A stretch of 64,000 bases of DNA from RUG572 sp964386385 (GCA_964386385.1 CAYLRN010000010.1:1-64000); one strand, 5' to 3'; positions 52,949-61,995 are shown, counted from the first letter of the stretch. Numbers and translations: made by a program. The notes: a model not told the origin generated them from the letters alone.

Positions 52949-54577
52949 ATGGACGGCAAAGTCAGATTCTTCGACACGACGCTGCGCGATGGCGAGCAGG
53001 CGCCGGGATATTCGATGAACATCGAGGAGAAGGTGCGCATGGCGCGCCAGCTCGAAGCCCTCGGCGTCGACGTCCTCGAGGCGGGCTTCGCCATCGCCTC
53101 GCCCGGCGACTTCGAGTCCGTCAGGCAGATCGCCGGCTCCGTGAAGGACATGGTGGTGGCCTCCCTCTGCCGGGCGCTGACGAAGGACATAGACGCGGCC
53201 TATGCGGCCGTGAAGGACGCCGCGCGGCCGCGCATCCACACGTTCCTGGCGACGAGCGACCTGCACCTGCAGTACAAGCTGAAGATGACGCGCGAAGCGG
53301 CGCTCGAACGCGCCGTGGAGGCGGTGAAGTACGCGCGCGGCCTGTGCGACGACGTGGAGTTCTCGCTGGAGGACGCCTCGCGCACTGACCGCGACTACAT
53401 GTGCCGGGTGGTGGAGGCCGTGATCCGGGCCGGAGCCACCACCGTCAATCTGCCCGACACCGTCGGCTACGCGACGCCGAAGGAGATCTACGACATGGTC
53501 GCGAACGTGATCGGACGCGTCCCCAACGTCGACAATGCGGTCATCTCCATGCACTGCCACGACGACCTCGGACTGGCCGTCGCCAACACGCTCGCAGGCT
53601 TCCAGGCCGGCGCCAGGCAGGCGGAGTGCTGCATCTGCGGCATCGGCGAACGCGCGGGCAACGCCGCCCTCGAAGAGGTGGTGATGAACCTGCGCACGCG
53701 CCAGGACGTCTACGGACTCACCCACCAGATCAGGACGGAGGAAATCGCGAAGACCGCGAAGCTGCTCTCCACGATCACCGGAGTCAAGATCGCGCCGAAC
53801 AAGTCCATCGTGGGCGAAAACGCATTCGCCCACGAGTCCGGCATCCACCAGCACGGCGTCATGGCGAACGTGAAGACGTACGAGATCATGACGCCCGAAT
53901 CGGTCGGCGTCAAGAAGACCGAACTCGTGCTGGGCAAGCACTCCGGCCAGCACGCCTTCAACGCCCGCGTGGAGGCGTTCGGCTACAAACTGCCGAAGGA
54001 GACGCTGGACAGGCTGTTCGCCGACTTCAAGGTGCTGGCCGACCGCAAGAAGCACATCGAGGACCGTGACGTCGTCGCCCTCGTAGAGGCCGCCCTGGGG
54101 CATCGCAAGGTTGGCGAGAACGACTGGACGCTGAAGAACTACGTCGTCTCCAGCAGCAACAAGATGTACTCCACCGCCTGCGTCACGCTCGTGAAGGGCA
54201 AAAAGGAGGTGACGGAGACGGCCTACGGCACAGGCCCCGTCTTCGCCTGCATCCGCGCGGTCGAGAAGATCGTCCGCCACGAGTTCAAGCTGCTGGACTA
54301 CCAGATCAGCGCCGTGACGGAGTGCCGCGACGCGCTCGGAGAGGTGAAGGTGAAGATCAGCGACAAGACCGGCGTCTACCGCGGCCTCGGAGTGTCAACC
54401 GACATCATCGAGGGTTCGATACTCTCGACCCTCGACGCCGTCAACAACATGCTCGGCGCCACCACCTCCCTCGGCACCGGCGCCGCCGCCCTCGTGCAGC
54501 AGACGTACGACAGCTCCGCCGGCGGCGGCGCGCGCGACATGCTCACCGGCGGACACACCGACAAGATCGACGACTGA
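52949..54577 (+). CDS. leuA: 2-isopropylmalate synthase
   Basis: The 542-residue enzyme condenses acetyl-CoA with 2-oxoisovalerate, the committed leucine step. Motifs: FFDTTLRDGEQAPG (7-20), metal-binding MHCHDDLG at about 201-208, and FAHESGIHQHG. The C-terminal region after about 390 is the leucine-sensing regulatory domain (GATTSLGTGAAALV). AAGGAG at 52934-52939 sets the start at 52949; an in-frame ATG at 52859 with its own good site would add 30 residues encoded across the attenuator. leuC follows after 32 nt. Confidence 0.95.
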   Translation: MDGKVRFFDTTLRDGEQAPGYSMNIEEKVRMARQLEALGVDVLEAGFAIASPGDFESVRQIAGSVKDMVVASLCRALTKDIDAAYAAVKDAARPRIHTFLATSDLHLQYKLKMTREAALERAVEAVKYARGLCDDVEFSLEDASRTDRDYMCRVVEAVIRAGATTVNLPDTVGYATPKEIYDMVANVIGRVPNVDNAVISMHCHDDLGLAVANTLAGFQAGARQAECCICGIGERAGNAALEEVVMNLRTRQDVYGLTHQIRTEEIAKTAKLLSTITGVKIAPNKSIVGENAFAHESGIHQHGVMANVKTYEIMTPESVGVKKTELVLGKHSGQHAFNARVEAFGYKLPKETLDRLFADFKVLADRKKHIEDRDVVALVEAALGHRKVGENDWTLKNYVVSSSNKMYSTACVTLVKGKKEVTETAYGTGPVFACIRAVEKIVRHEFKLLDYQISAVTECRDALGEVKVKISDKTGVYRGLGVSTDIIEGSILSTLDAVNNMLGATTSLGTGAAALVQQTYDSSAGGGARDMLTGGHTDKIDD

Positions 54578-54609
54578 ACGGAACTTAACGAAGAAGGAAG
54601 AGAGACCCC

Positions 54610-55872
54610 ATGGCAATGACGATGACACAGAAGATCCTCGCGGCGCACGCGGGGAAGGACGAAGTCCACGCCGGCGAACTGATCATGGCGAAACTGGACC
54701 TCGTGCTTGGCAACGACATAACGACGCCGGTGGCAATCGGCGTCTTCCCCAGCTTCGGCTGCGAGAAGGTCTTCGACAAGTCGAAGATCGCACTCGTCCC
54801 TGACCACTTCGCGCCGAACAAGGACATCAAGGCCGCGACGCAGTGCGCCACGATGCGCGCGTTCGCGAAGAAACAGGAAATCGTCAACTACTTCGAGGTC
54901 GGACACGACTGCGGCGTCGAGCACGCCCTCCTCCCCGAAAAGGGACTCGTCACCGCCGGCGACTGCATCATCGGCGCCGACAGCCACACCTGCACCTACG
55001 GCGCCGTCGGCGCGTTCTCCACCGGCGTCGGCTCCACCGACATGGCCGCGGGCATGGCCGCAGGCGAGACCTGGTTCAAGGTTCCAAGCGCCATCAGGGT
55101 CGTCGTCACCGGCCGCCCCGGCAAGTGGGTCTCCGGCAAGGACCTCATCCTCCACCTGATCGGACTGATCGGAGTGGACGGCGCCCGCTACCAGTCGCTT
55201 GAGTTCACCGGCGACGGAATCGCCAATCTGTCCATGGACGACCGCTTCACGATCGCCAACATGGCGATCGAGGCCGGCGCGAAGAACGGAATCTTCCCCG
55301 TCGACGAACTCTGCCTCGACTACCTGAAGACCCACGGCGCGAAGGAGCCGAAGGTCTACGCGCCCGACCCCGACGCCGTCTACGAGCGCACGGTCGAAAT
55401 CGACCTCGCCGCCCTCAGGCCGACCGTCGCCTTCCCGCATCTGCCGGAGAACACGAAGACGATCGACGAGGTGGGCGACCTGCCCATCGACCAGGTCGTC
55501 ATCGGCTCGTGCACGAACGGACGCATCAGCGACCTGCGCATCGCCGCCGAGGTGATGAAGGGCCGCGCCGTCGCGCCCGGCGTCCGCTGCATCGTGATCC
55601 CCGCCACGCAGCGCATCTGGGTGGAGGCCCTCGAGGCCGGATACCTCAAGCAGTTCGCAGAGGCCGGCTGCGTCGTCTCCACGCCCACGTGCGGACCCTG
55701 CCTCGGCGGCTACATGGGCATCCTCGCCAAGGGCGAGAAGTGCGTGGCCACCACCAACCGCAACTTCGTCGGACGCATGGGCCACGTGGAATCGGAAATC
55801 TACCTCGCCTCGCCCGCCGTCGCCGCCGCCTCGGCCGTCCTCGGCCGCATCGCCTCCCCTGAGGCGCTGTGA
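54610..55872 (+). CDS. leuC: 3-isopropylmalate dehydratase large subunit
   Basis: The 420-residue aconitase-family protein isomerises 2- to 3-isopropylmalate with LeuD. It carries the [4Fe-4S] ligands Cys301 (GSCTNG) and Cys361/Cys364 (TCGPC), plus GADSHTCTYGA. The size matches the bacterial/archaeal LeuC type of about 420 residues rather than the 470-residue enterobacterial form. It lies between leuA and leuD in the operon. Confidence 0.96.
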   Translation: MAMTMTQKILAAHAGKDEVHAGELIMAKLDLVLGNDITTPVAIGVFPSFGCEKVFDKSKIALVPDHFAPNKDIKAATQCATMRAFAKKQEIVNYFEVGHDCGVEHALLPEKGLVTAGDCIIGADSHTCTYGAVGAFSTGVGSTDMAAGMAAGETWFKVPSAIRVVVTGRPGKWVSGKDLILHLIGLIGVDGARYQSLEFTGDGIANLSMDDRFTIANMAIEAGAKNGIFPVDELCLDYLKTHGAKEPKVYAPDPDAVYERTVEIDLAALRPTVAFPHLPENTKTIDEVGDLPIDQVVIGSCTNGRISDLRIAAEVMKGRAVAPGVRCIVIPATQRIWVEALEAGYLKQFAEAGCVVSTPTCGPCLGGYMGILAKGEKCVATTNRNFVGRMGHVESEIYLASPAVAAASAVLGRIASPEAL

Positions 55873-55917
55873 CGAAAGCCCGGAACACCAAGCGATAACC
55901 CAGAAGGAAGACGTTTC

Positions 55918-56409
55918 ATGAAAGTCCAGGGAAAGACATACAAGTACGGCGACAACGTCGACACCGACGTCATCATCCCCGCCCGATACCTCAACACGCC
56001 AGACGCGAAGGAACTCGCCAGGCACTGCATGGAGGACATCGACGCCTCCTTCGCCGCGACCGTCAAGCCCGGCGAGATCATGGTCGCCGGCAAGAACTTC
56101 GGCTGCGGCAGTTCGCGCGAACACGCCCCCCTCGCCATCAAGACGTGCGGCGTCGCCTGCGTGATCGCGGCCACGTTCGCGCGCATCTTCTACCGCAACG
56201 CGCTCAACATCGGCCTGCCCATCCTCGAATGCCCGGAGGCCGCGGAGGCGATCGCCGCCGGCGACGAGGTCTCCGTCGACTTCGACACCGGCGAGATCGT
56301 CGACGTCACGACCGGCCGCGCGTTCCAGGGCGAACCGTTCCCGCCGTTCATGCAGGACCTCATCGCCGCCGGCGGCCTCGCCGCCTACCGGCGGACAGTG
56401 AGAGATTAA
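55918..56409 (+). CDS. leuD: 3-isopropylmalate dehydratase small subunit
   Basis: The 163-residue swivel-domain partner of LeuC has KYGDNVDTDVIIPARYLN, the substrate-binding FGCGSSREHAP and ATFARIFYRNALNIGLP. Size fits the short LeuD class that pairs with 420-residue LeuC. It ends the leuACD unit; leuB (the dehydrogenase) is not in the window. Confidence 0.95.
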   Translation: MKVQGKTYKYGDNVDTDVIIPARYLNTPDAKELARHCMEDIDASFAATVKPGEIMVAGKNFGCGSSREHAPLAIKTCGVACVIAATFARIFYRNALNIGLPILECPEAAEAIAAGDEVSVDFDTGEIVDVTTGRAFQGEPFPPFMQDLIAAGGLAAYRRTVRD

Positions 56410-56451
56410 GTGATTAAGTAGTTAACCGAAACACCCCGCCATATCGGGGAG

Positions 56452-56471
56452 GGTCGCGCTCCTGCGCGACC
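56452..56471. repeat. REP-like stem-loop after leuD
   Basis: GGTCGCGC and GCGCGACC are separated by four bases in the 122-bp gap after leuD. There is no T tract, so it is either an extragenic palindrome or an mRNA end-stabilising structure. Confidence 0.5.
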
Positions 56472-56531
56472 GGAACGCGAACCTTCACACAGCGTCGAAC
56501 TCAACCACTTAAGCGGAAAAGGAAGGCTTCC

Positions 56532-58691
56532 ATGCGCAAACTACTCTGCACAGGCCTGGCAATGGCCGCAGCCGCAACCGTTTCGGGAGCGGCGTTCTAC
56601 GTCAATTCTGCGGCGAAGCCGGGCGGCGACGGCTCGGCGGCGCGTCCGTTCAACTCGGTGCAGTCCATGCTGGACGGCGTCCGCGCCGCGCGCGGCGGCG
56701 GACTCGTCGCCAAGGGCGAACAAGTGGAGGTGAACTTCCTTCCGGGCGAATATCCGGTGGGTGACGGCATTACGCTGAACGCGAACGACTCCGGCGCGGA
56801 CGCCTCGGCGCCAGTCGTCTGGCGCACTCTCGGAGCGAAGCGCGCGCGCCTCGTCGGCGGCGTCAGGATTCCGCACACCGCGTTCCGGAAGGTCGACGAC
56901 CCCGCCACGCTCGCCCGCCTTCCGGAGGAGGCGCGCGGCAGGGCGTACGTCGCCGACGTCTCGCCCTTCGTCCCCGGGAAAATCCCTGCGCTGGCGGACT
57001 CCTTCGGCGGAACGCCGGGAGCCCCGCTCCTCTTCGCGAACGGACGCATCGGGACGCTTGCGCGATGGCCGAACGACTGCTTCACGTCGTTCACCAAGGG
57101 CGTGGACAAAGGCGACCTCGTCAGCAGGCGCCCCGACGGCGGCGTGATGCGCCGCCCCGGCGCGTTCGTCTACGACAACCCGCGCGCCCGCCGCTGGGAC
57201 TTTTCCGCAGGCGTGTGGATGAACGGGTACTGGACGCACGACTGGGACAACCATTCCGTCCGCGCCGCCGGCTACGGCACGGAGAACGGCACGAACGACG
57301 TCGTCCGACTCGCGGCGAACATCCCATACGGCGTCATGGGCGGGACGTGGGGACGCAAGGACCGCCGCTTCTACGTCTTCAACCTGCTTGAGGAGCTGGA
57401 CGCGCCAGGCGAATGGCATCTCGACCGCGAACGCAAGCTGCTGTACCTGATTCCGCAATGCGGAACGCCGATGGCGGCGGACGCCGTCACGCTCGCGTTC
57501 TCGCAGAAGCCGGCGCTGTCCGCGAAGGGCGTGCGCAACGTCCGCTTCGAGCGGCTAGAATTCGCCTGCGGATGCGGAGACGGACTGTCCGTCCAGGGCG
57601 ACGGCGTCGCCGTGGTCGACTGTCTCGTAAGCTGCTTCGGCGGTTCTGGAATGTCCGTCAACGGCAGCCGCAACCTCGTGAGGGGCGTCGAGGTCTGCAA
57701 CGTGGGCCGCGCCGGGATGAACGTCCACGGCGGCGACAGGAAGACGCTGGCGCGGGCGGACACCCTCGTCGAGAACTGCCACGTCCACGACTACGCAGTC
57801 TTCCAACGCACGTACGCGGCCGCGTTCAACGTCAACGGCTGCGGCGTCACGCTGCGCGGGAACAAGGTCCACGACGCGCCGCATTCCGCCGTCCTCTACG
57901 GCGGCAACGAGCACCTCTTCGAGTCGAACGAGGTCTTCCGCGTGCTGATGGAGACCGGCGATGCCGGCGCCTACTACACCGGACGCGACTGGACGACGCA
58001 GGGCAACGTCCTGCGCTTCAACTACACGCACGACCTCGGCGCCGGCAGCGGCGACCACGCCAACACGATGGGCTTCTACTTCGACGACTGCGACTGCGGC
58101 GACGAGGTGTACGGCAACGTCTTCCACAACGTCGCGCGCGGCATCATGGTCGGCGGCGGCCGAGAGCATCCAATCCGCAACAACGTCTTCTCCCGCTGCC
58201 GCATCGGCCTCTCCATCGACTGCCGCGGAATGACGTGGAAGCACTGGAACTCGATGGAACACGGCGGCCCGTCGTGGATGCTGGAGGACAAGGCGAAGCG
58301 CCTCGACTACACGAACGGCGTCTGGGCAGCGAAGTACCCGCGCCTCGCGAACATCATGAACGACCACCCGCGCGAACCGCTCTACAACCCGGTCGAGAAC
58401 AATGTGTTCATCGACTGCACGCAGCAGATTCTCGCCCTTGACGGAAAGGCCTCCGAATGCCTTCCGCGAATGGCGCCGATCGCCGGCAACCTGGTAGTCA
58501 ACACGCTCGGGACGAACGGCGTCAAGGCGGCGAGAATCGACAGGAGAATCGAAGCGGGCTTCCGCGTCGTGAACGGTTCGCGCGAAAACCCGTTCGACGC
58601 CGGATTCGCCGACGCCGCAGGCGGAGACTTCCGCCTGAAGGACGACGCCTGGCTAAAACGCGAAATGCCCGCGTTCAAGCCGGTGCGCTAG
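56532..58691 (+). CDS. Secreted right-handed beta-helix protein
   Basis: The 719-residue protein has a signal peptide (to about residue 20) followed by FYVNSAAKPGGDGSAARPFNSVQ, a typical opening of parallel beta-helix carbohydrate-active proteins. Repeated short strands with Gly-Asn turns (LVENCHVHDYAVFQRTYAAA, YGGNEHLFESNEVFRV) run to the C-terminus. It resembles GH141/polysaccharide-lyase-type beta-helix enzymes, but catalytic residues cannot be fixed from sequence. It likely acts on plant or host glycans. Confidence 0.75.
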   Translation: MRKLLCTGLAMAAAATVSGAAFYVNSAAKPGGDGSAARPFNSVQSMLDGVRAARGGGLVAKGEQVEVNFLPGEYPVGDGITLNANDSGADASAPVVWRTLGAKRARLVGGVRIPHTAFRKVDDPATLARLPEEARGRAYVADVSPFVPGKIPALADSFGGTPGAPLLFANGRIGTLARWPNDCFTSFTKGVDKGDLVSRRPDGGVMRRPGAFVYDNPRARRWDFSAGVWMNGYWTHDWDNHSVRAAGYGTENGTNDVVRLAANIPYGVMGGTWGRKDRRFYVFNLLEELDAPGEWHLDRERKLLYLIPQCGTPMAADAVTLAFSQKPALSAKGVRNVRFERLEFACGCGDGLSVQGDGVAVVDCLVSCFGGSGMSVNGSRNLVRGVEVCNVGRAGMNVHGGDRKTLARADTLVENCHVHDYAVFQRTYAAAFNVNGCGVTLRGNKVHDAPHSAVLYGGNEHLFESNEVFRVLMETGDAGAYYTGRDWTTQGNVLRFNYTHDLGAGSGDHANTMGFYFDDCDCGDEVYGNVFHNVARGIMVGGGREHPIRNNVFSRCRIGLSIDCRGMTWKHWNSMEHGGPSWMLEDKAKRLDYTNGVWAAKYPRLANIMNDHPREPLYNPVENNVFIDCTQQILALDGKASECLPRMAPIAGNLVVNTLGTNGVKAARIDRRIEAGFRVVNGSRENPFDAGFADAAGGDFRLKDDAWLKREMPAFKPVR

Positions 58692-58760
58692 CAGATGCGC
58701 CGGCAGACGCGTCAACTGCTGCAAAGTCCGGTGCCTTCGGGAAGACGTCGGCGGACGGCG

Positions 58761-59972
58761 TCAGCCTCTGAACTTCGCAACCGCGCGCTTGAAGCCTTCG
58801 GCCGAGCGCGCGATTATGTTTTCGTCTACGCTGCACGAGAGGCGGATGAACCCGGCCATGCCGAAGCCGCGCCCGGGCACGGCGAGAATGCGCTCTTCCT
58901 GAAGCGCGTCGACGAACGCGATGTCGTCGCCGCCAGGCGCCTTGGGGAAGAAGTAGAATGCCCCCTTCGGCATCGTGAACTCGATGCCGGCGTCCGTCAG
59001 GACCTGCGCCATCAGCCGGCGGCGGCGATCGTAGACCTCAAGGTCCACCGTCTCGTCGAGAAGCGCGGCGGCGAGGCGCTGCCCGATCACCGGCGCGTTG
59101 ACGAAGCCGAGTGTGCGGTTCGTGAGCGTGACGGCGTTCACAAGCGTGTCGCCGTCAGGCATCGCCGGATTGAAGGCGACATAGCCGATGCGCTCGCCGG
59201 CGAGGGAGAGTGTCTTGGAGAAGGACCCCAGCACGACGGCATACGGCGTGAGAGGGAGGACGGGCGGGACGACGGCGCCGTCGTATGCGAAAGCGCGGTA
59301 CGGCTCGTCGCTGAGAAGGAAAAGGGGACGTCCGTCCGCCAGCTTCGCGCGCTCCGCGTTCACCCTGTCGACGATTGCGGCAAGCCGCCTCATGTCTTCC
59401 GCCGCGTAGATGCAGCCGGTCGGGTTGTTCGGGGAATTGACGAGGATCGCGCGCGTTCTGGGACCGATCGCCCTCTCCATCGCGTCGAAGTCGGGCTGGA
59501 AGCCGGCGTCGGGATTCGAGTCGACGGTCTTCAGGACTCCGCCGAAATGTCCGCAGTAGCTTCCGTACTCGACGAAGTACGGCGCGGGGCAGAGAATCTC
59601 GTCGCCGGGATCGACGACGGCGCGGAAGAAGGAGACGAGCGCCCCCGCGGCGCCGACCGTCATGACCACGTTCCCCGCCGCGACGGGACATTCCTGCTGG
59701 CGGGAGAGATAGGCGGCGATCGCCTCGCGGACCGCGGGGATGCCGGCGTTGGGGCAGTAGCCCAGGCCGAGAGGCTGCACGGCCTTCGCGGCAATGCCGG
59801 CAAGGACGTCCCGCGTCTTCGCCGGCGGCGGCACGTCCGGGTTGCCGAGCGAGAAATCGCACACAGCGTCCGCTCCGAACTGCCTCTTGAGCTCAAGCCC
59901 CTTCTCGAACATCTTGCGGATCCACGACGAACCCGCCATCGACTGTCTGATCTGATTGGTTACCGTTTGCAT
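58761..59972 (-). CDS. PLP-dependent class I/II aminotransferase
   Basis: The 403-residue protein begins near MQTVTNQ and has SLGNPDVPPP, LVNSPNNPTGCIY, the LLSDEPYRAF Asp/Tyr pair and the Schiff-base Lys in GSFSKTLSLAGERIGY. This is the AspC-like fold-type I group; amino acid specificity is not clear. TATAAT (59980-59985, minus strand) ends 7 nt before ATG 59972, which favours that start over the ATG at 59981 that lies inside the -10 box. Confidence 0.9.
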   Translation of the reverse strand: MQTVTNQIRQSMAGSSWIRKMFEKGLELKRQFGADAVCDFSLGNPDVPPPAKTRDVLAGIAAKAVQPLGLGYCPNAGIPAVREAIAAYLSRQQECPVAAGNVVMTVGAAGALVSFFRAVVDPGDEILCPAPYFVEYGSYCGHFGGVLKTVDSNPDAGFQPDFDAMERAIGPRTRAILVNSPNNPTGCIYAAEDMRRLAAIVDRVNAERAKLADGRPLFLLSDEPYRAFAYDGAVVPPVLPLTPYAVVLGSFSKTLSLAGERIGYVAFNPAMPDGDTLVNAVTLTNRTLGFVNAPVIGQRLAAALLDETVDLEVYDRRRRLMAQVLTDAGIEFTMPKGAFYFFPKAPGGDDIAFVDALQEERILAVPGRGFGMAGFIRLSCSVDENIIARSAEGFKRAVAKFRG

Positions 59973-60046
59973 GGCGCGCATTATACCACAAACGGCGGCG
60001 GACGGCGGGCGCGCGAAATGGCGGACGTTATCCTGTCATTTTCCTA

Positions 60047-60075
60047 TTCACAAACCCCCGATTTTTCGCTACAAT
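60047..60075 (+). promoter_or_regulatory. Promoter of rpsT
   Basis: TTCACA (60047-60052), 17-bp spacer, TACAAT (60070-60075). The leader of about 33 nt carries AGGAG at 60101-60105. Confidence 0.65.
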
Positions 60076-60114
60076 ATGCAAACAATTGTTTTAGACCAAT
60101 AGGAGTTATCGAAC

Positions 60115-60429
60115 ATGGCGAACATCAAAGGCGGCCGTGCCGCCCGTAAAAGGGACCGTCAGAACGCGAAGGCGCATGCGCGCAACGTCGCGGTGAAGAC
60201 GCATTTGCATGCGGCGCACAAGAAGCTGTTCAAGGCTACGGACGCCGGCAAGATGGAGGAATCCGAGAAGCAGTTCAAGGATTTCGTGAGCAGCCTTGAC
60301 AAGGCCGCCAAGAAGGGCATCATCTCAAAGAACACGGCCAGCCGCAAGAAGTCCCGCGCCCAGCTCAAGCTGAACAAGGCGATCGCGGCCGCTGCGGCGG
60401 CTCCGGCGGCAGAGGCCGTCGCGCAGTAA
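60115..60429 (+). CDS. rpsT: 30S ribosomal protein S20
   Basis: The 104-residue basic, helical protein matches S20, which binds 16S rRNA early in small-subunit assembly. It starts ANIKGGRAARKRDRQNAKAH and has KKGIISKNTASRKKSRAQLKLNKA. It is slightly longer than usual because of an Ala-rich tail. pgk follows after 24 nt, so the two may be cotranscribed. Confidence 0.95.
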   Translation: MANIKGGRAARKRDRQNAKAHARNVAVKTHLHAAHKKLFKATDAGKMEESEKQFKDFVSSLDKAAKKGIISKNTASRKKSRAQLKLNKAIAAAAAAPAAEAVAQ

Positions 60430-60453
60430 GGCGGCACGAGGAAGGAAAGCGCA

Positions 60454-61746
60454 ATGGCAAAGAAGACCCTCCGCGACATCGACCTCGCCGGCAAGTGCGT
60501 CGTGATGCGCGTCGACTTCAACGTCCCGATGGCCAAGGACGGCTCGGGCAAGATCACGGACGACACGCGCATCGTCGCGGCTCTTCCGTCCATCCAGTAC
60601 GTTCTCGACAACGGCGCATCGCTCGTCCTCATGTCCCACCTCGGACGCCCGAAGGGCAAGGGCTACGAAGAGGCGTTCTCGCTCAAGCCCGTGGCCGAGG
60701 AGCTTTCGAAGAAGCTCGGCAAGCCCGTCGCCTTTGCGGCGGACTGCATGAACGCGGACGCCGAGGCGGCCGCCCTCAAGCCCGGCGAAGTACTGCTTCT
60801 CGAGAACACCCGCTTCTACAAGGCCGAGGACGGCAAGGTGAAGAAGGACGACGAGAAGAAGGGAATCCACCTCACGGAAGAGGAGTTCCAGGCGAAGAAG
60901 GCCGAACTCAAGGAGAAGCGCGCCGCCATGGCGAAGAAGCTCGCCTCCTACGGCGACGTCTACTGCAACGACGCCTTCGGCACCGCCCATCGCGCCCACG
61001 CCTCCACGGCCGTCATAGCGGACTACGTGAAGCCCGCCGTCTCCGGCTTCCTTCTTGAGAAGGAGATCAAGTTCCTGGGCGACGCGGTCGAGAATCCCGT
61101 CCGTCCGTTCGTCGCCATCCTCGGCGGCGCGAAGGTCTCCGACAAGCTCAAGGTCATCAAGAACCTGCTCAACAAGGTCGACGCGCTCGTCGTCGGCGGC
61201 GGCATGGCCTACACCTTCCTGAAGGCGAAGGGCATGAAGGTCGGCGCCTCCCTGTGCGAAGACGACCAGCTGGAATACGCGAAGGAGATGCTGGCGGCCG
61301 CCGAGGCCAAGGGCGTCAAGTTCCTGCTTCCGGTTGACAACGTCGTCGCCAGCAAGTTCCCGGCCGAGAAGGACGCCTCCGACATCGAGATGAAGGTCGT
61401 CGAAGGCGACATCGAAGACGGATGGATGGGACTTGACGTCGGCCCGAAGTCGGTCGCCCTCTTCTCCGAGGCCATCGGCACGGCCAAGACGGTCGTCTGG
61501 AACGGACCGATGGGATGCTTCGAGTTCGCGCCTCTCGCAAAGGGCACGTTCGGCGTTTGCGACGCGGTTGCCGGCGTGAAGGCCCGCGGCGGCCTTTCGA
61601 TCATCGGCGGCGGCGATTCCGTCAGCGCGGTGAAGAAGAGCGGCAAGGCGGTGGAAATGTCCCACATCTCCACCGGCGGCGGCGCCTCCCTCGAATACCT
61701 TGAGGGCAAGATCCTCCCCGGCGTCGCGGCTCTTGACGACAAGTAA
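60454..61746 (+). CDS. pgk: Phosphoglycerate kinase
   Basis: The 430-residue enzyme makes ATP from 1,3-bisphosphoglycerate in glycolysis. Motifs: VVMRVDFNVPM, SHLGRPKG, VYCNDAFGTAHRAHAS and the nucleotide site GGGDSVSAV near the C-terminus. It is about 35 residues longer than typical PGK because of a Lys/Glu-rich insertion at about 126-165, after LLLENTRFYKAEDG. AGGAAAG precedes the ATG. A strong terminator follows. Confidence 0.97.
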   Translation: MAKKTLRDIDLAGKCVVMRVDFNVPMAKDGSGKITDDTRIVAALPSIQYVLDNGASLVLMSHLGRPKGKGYEEAFSLKPVAEELSKKLGKPVAFAADCMNADAEAAALKPGEVLLLENTRFYKAEDGKVKKDDEKKGIHLTEEEFQAKKAELKEKRAAMAKKLASYGDVYCNDAFGTAHRAHASTAVIADYVKPAVSGFLLEKEIKFLGDAVENPVRPFVAILGGAKVSDKLKVIKNLLNKVDALVVGGGMAYTFLKAKGMKVGASLCEDDQLEYAKEMLAAAEAKGVKFLLPVDNVVASKFPAEKDASDIEMKVVEGDIEDGWMGLDVGPKSVALFSEAIGTAKTVVWNGPMGCFEFAPLAKGTFGVCDAVAGVKARGGLSIIGGGDSVSAVKKSGKAVEMSHISTGGGASLEYLEGKILPGVAALDDK

Positions 61747-61782
61747 GTCCGGCGAAATCGCACAATAATGCGAACGACAACA

Positions 61783-61820
61783 AATGCGCTCCGCCGTGGC
61801 GGAGCGCATTTTTTTTTTTA
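61783..61820 (+). terminator. Intrinsic terminator of pgk
   Basis: A 13-bp stem (AATGCGCTCCGCC at 61783-61795 with its complement at 61798-61810) with a minimal loop runs into about 11 T. It is among the strongest terminators in the window. Confidence 0.93.
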
Positions 61821-61917
61821 AGTGGTTAAGATAAGTGGTTAAGTTTGCGGCGGACGAGGACATCCGCTCTACCGATGAAACCGCACGATGGCAGGGCGGG
61901 GAGTCTTGCCTCGCACG

Positions 61918-61995
61918 GCGAAATAGTGGTGCAATATGGGAAGTGGACTTCCCATATTGCACCGTTTTTTTATATCTGCTATACTGATTTCCATG
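61918..61995 (+). promoter_or_regulatory. Palindrome-promoter-ATG module of the DUF4143 ATPase gene
   Basis: A perfect palindrome with 17-bp arms (61928-61944 and 61947-61963, two central bases) is followed by TATACT (61980-61985) and, 7 nt later, the ATG at 61993. The distance from GCAC at the palindrome end to the ATG is 30 nt. A second, degenerate copy lies at 63198-63274. Confidence 0.7.

Noticed and set aside
61820..61843. Two AAGTGGTTAAG direct repeats after the pgk terminator
   Set aside because: Short, low-complexity and similar to a stretch after leuD; insufficient to call an att site or CRISPR.
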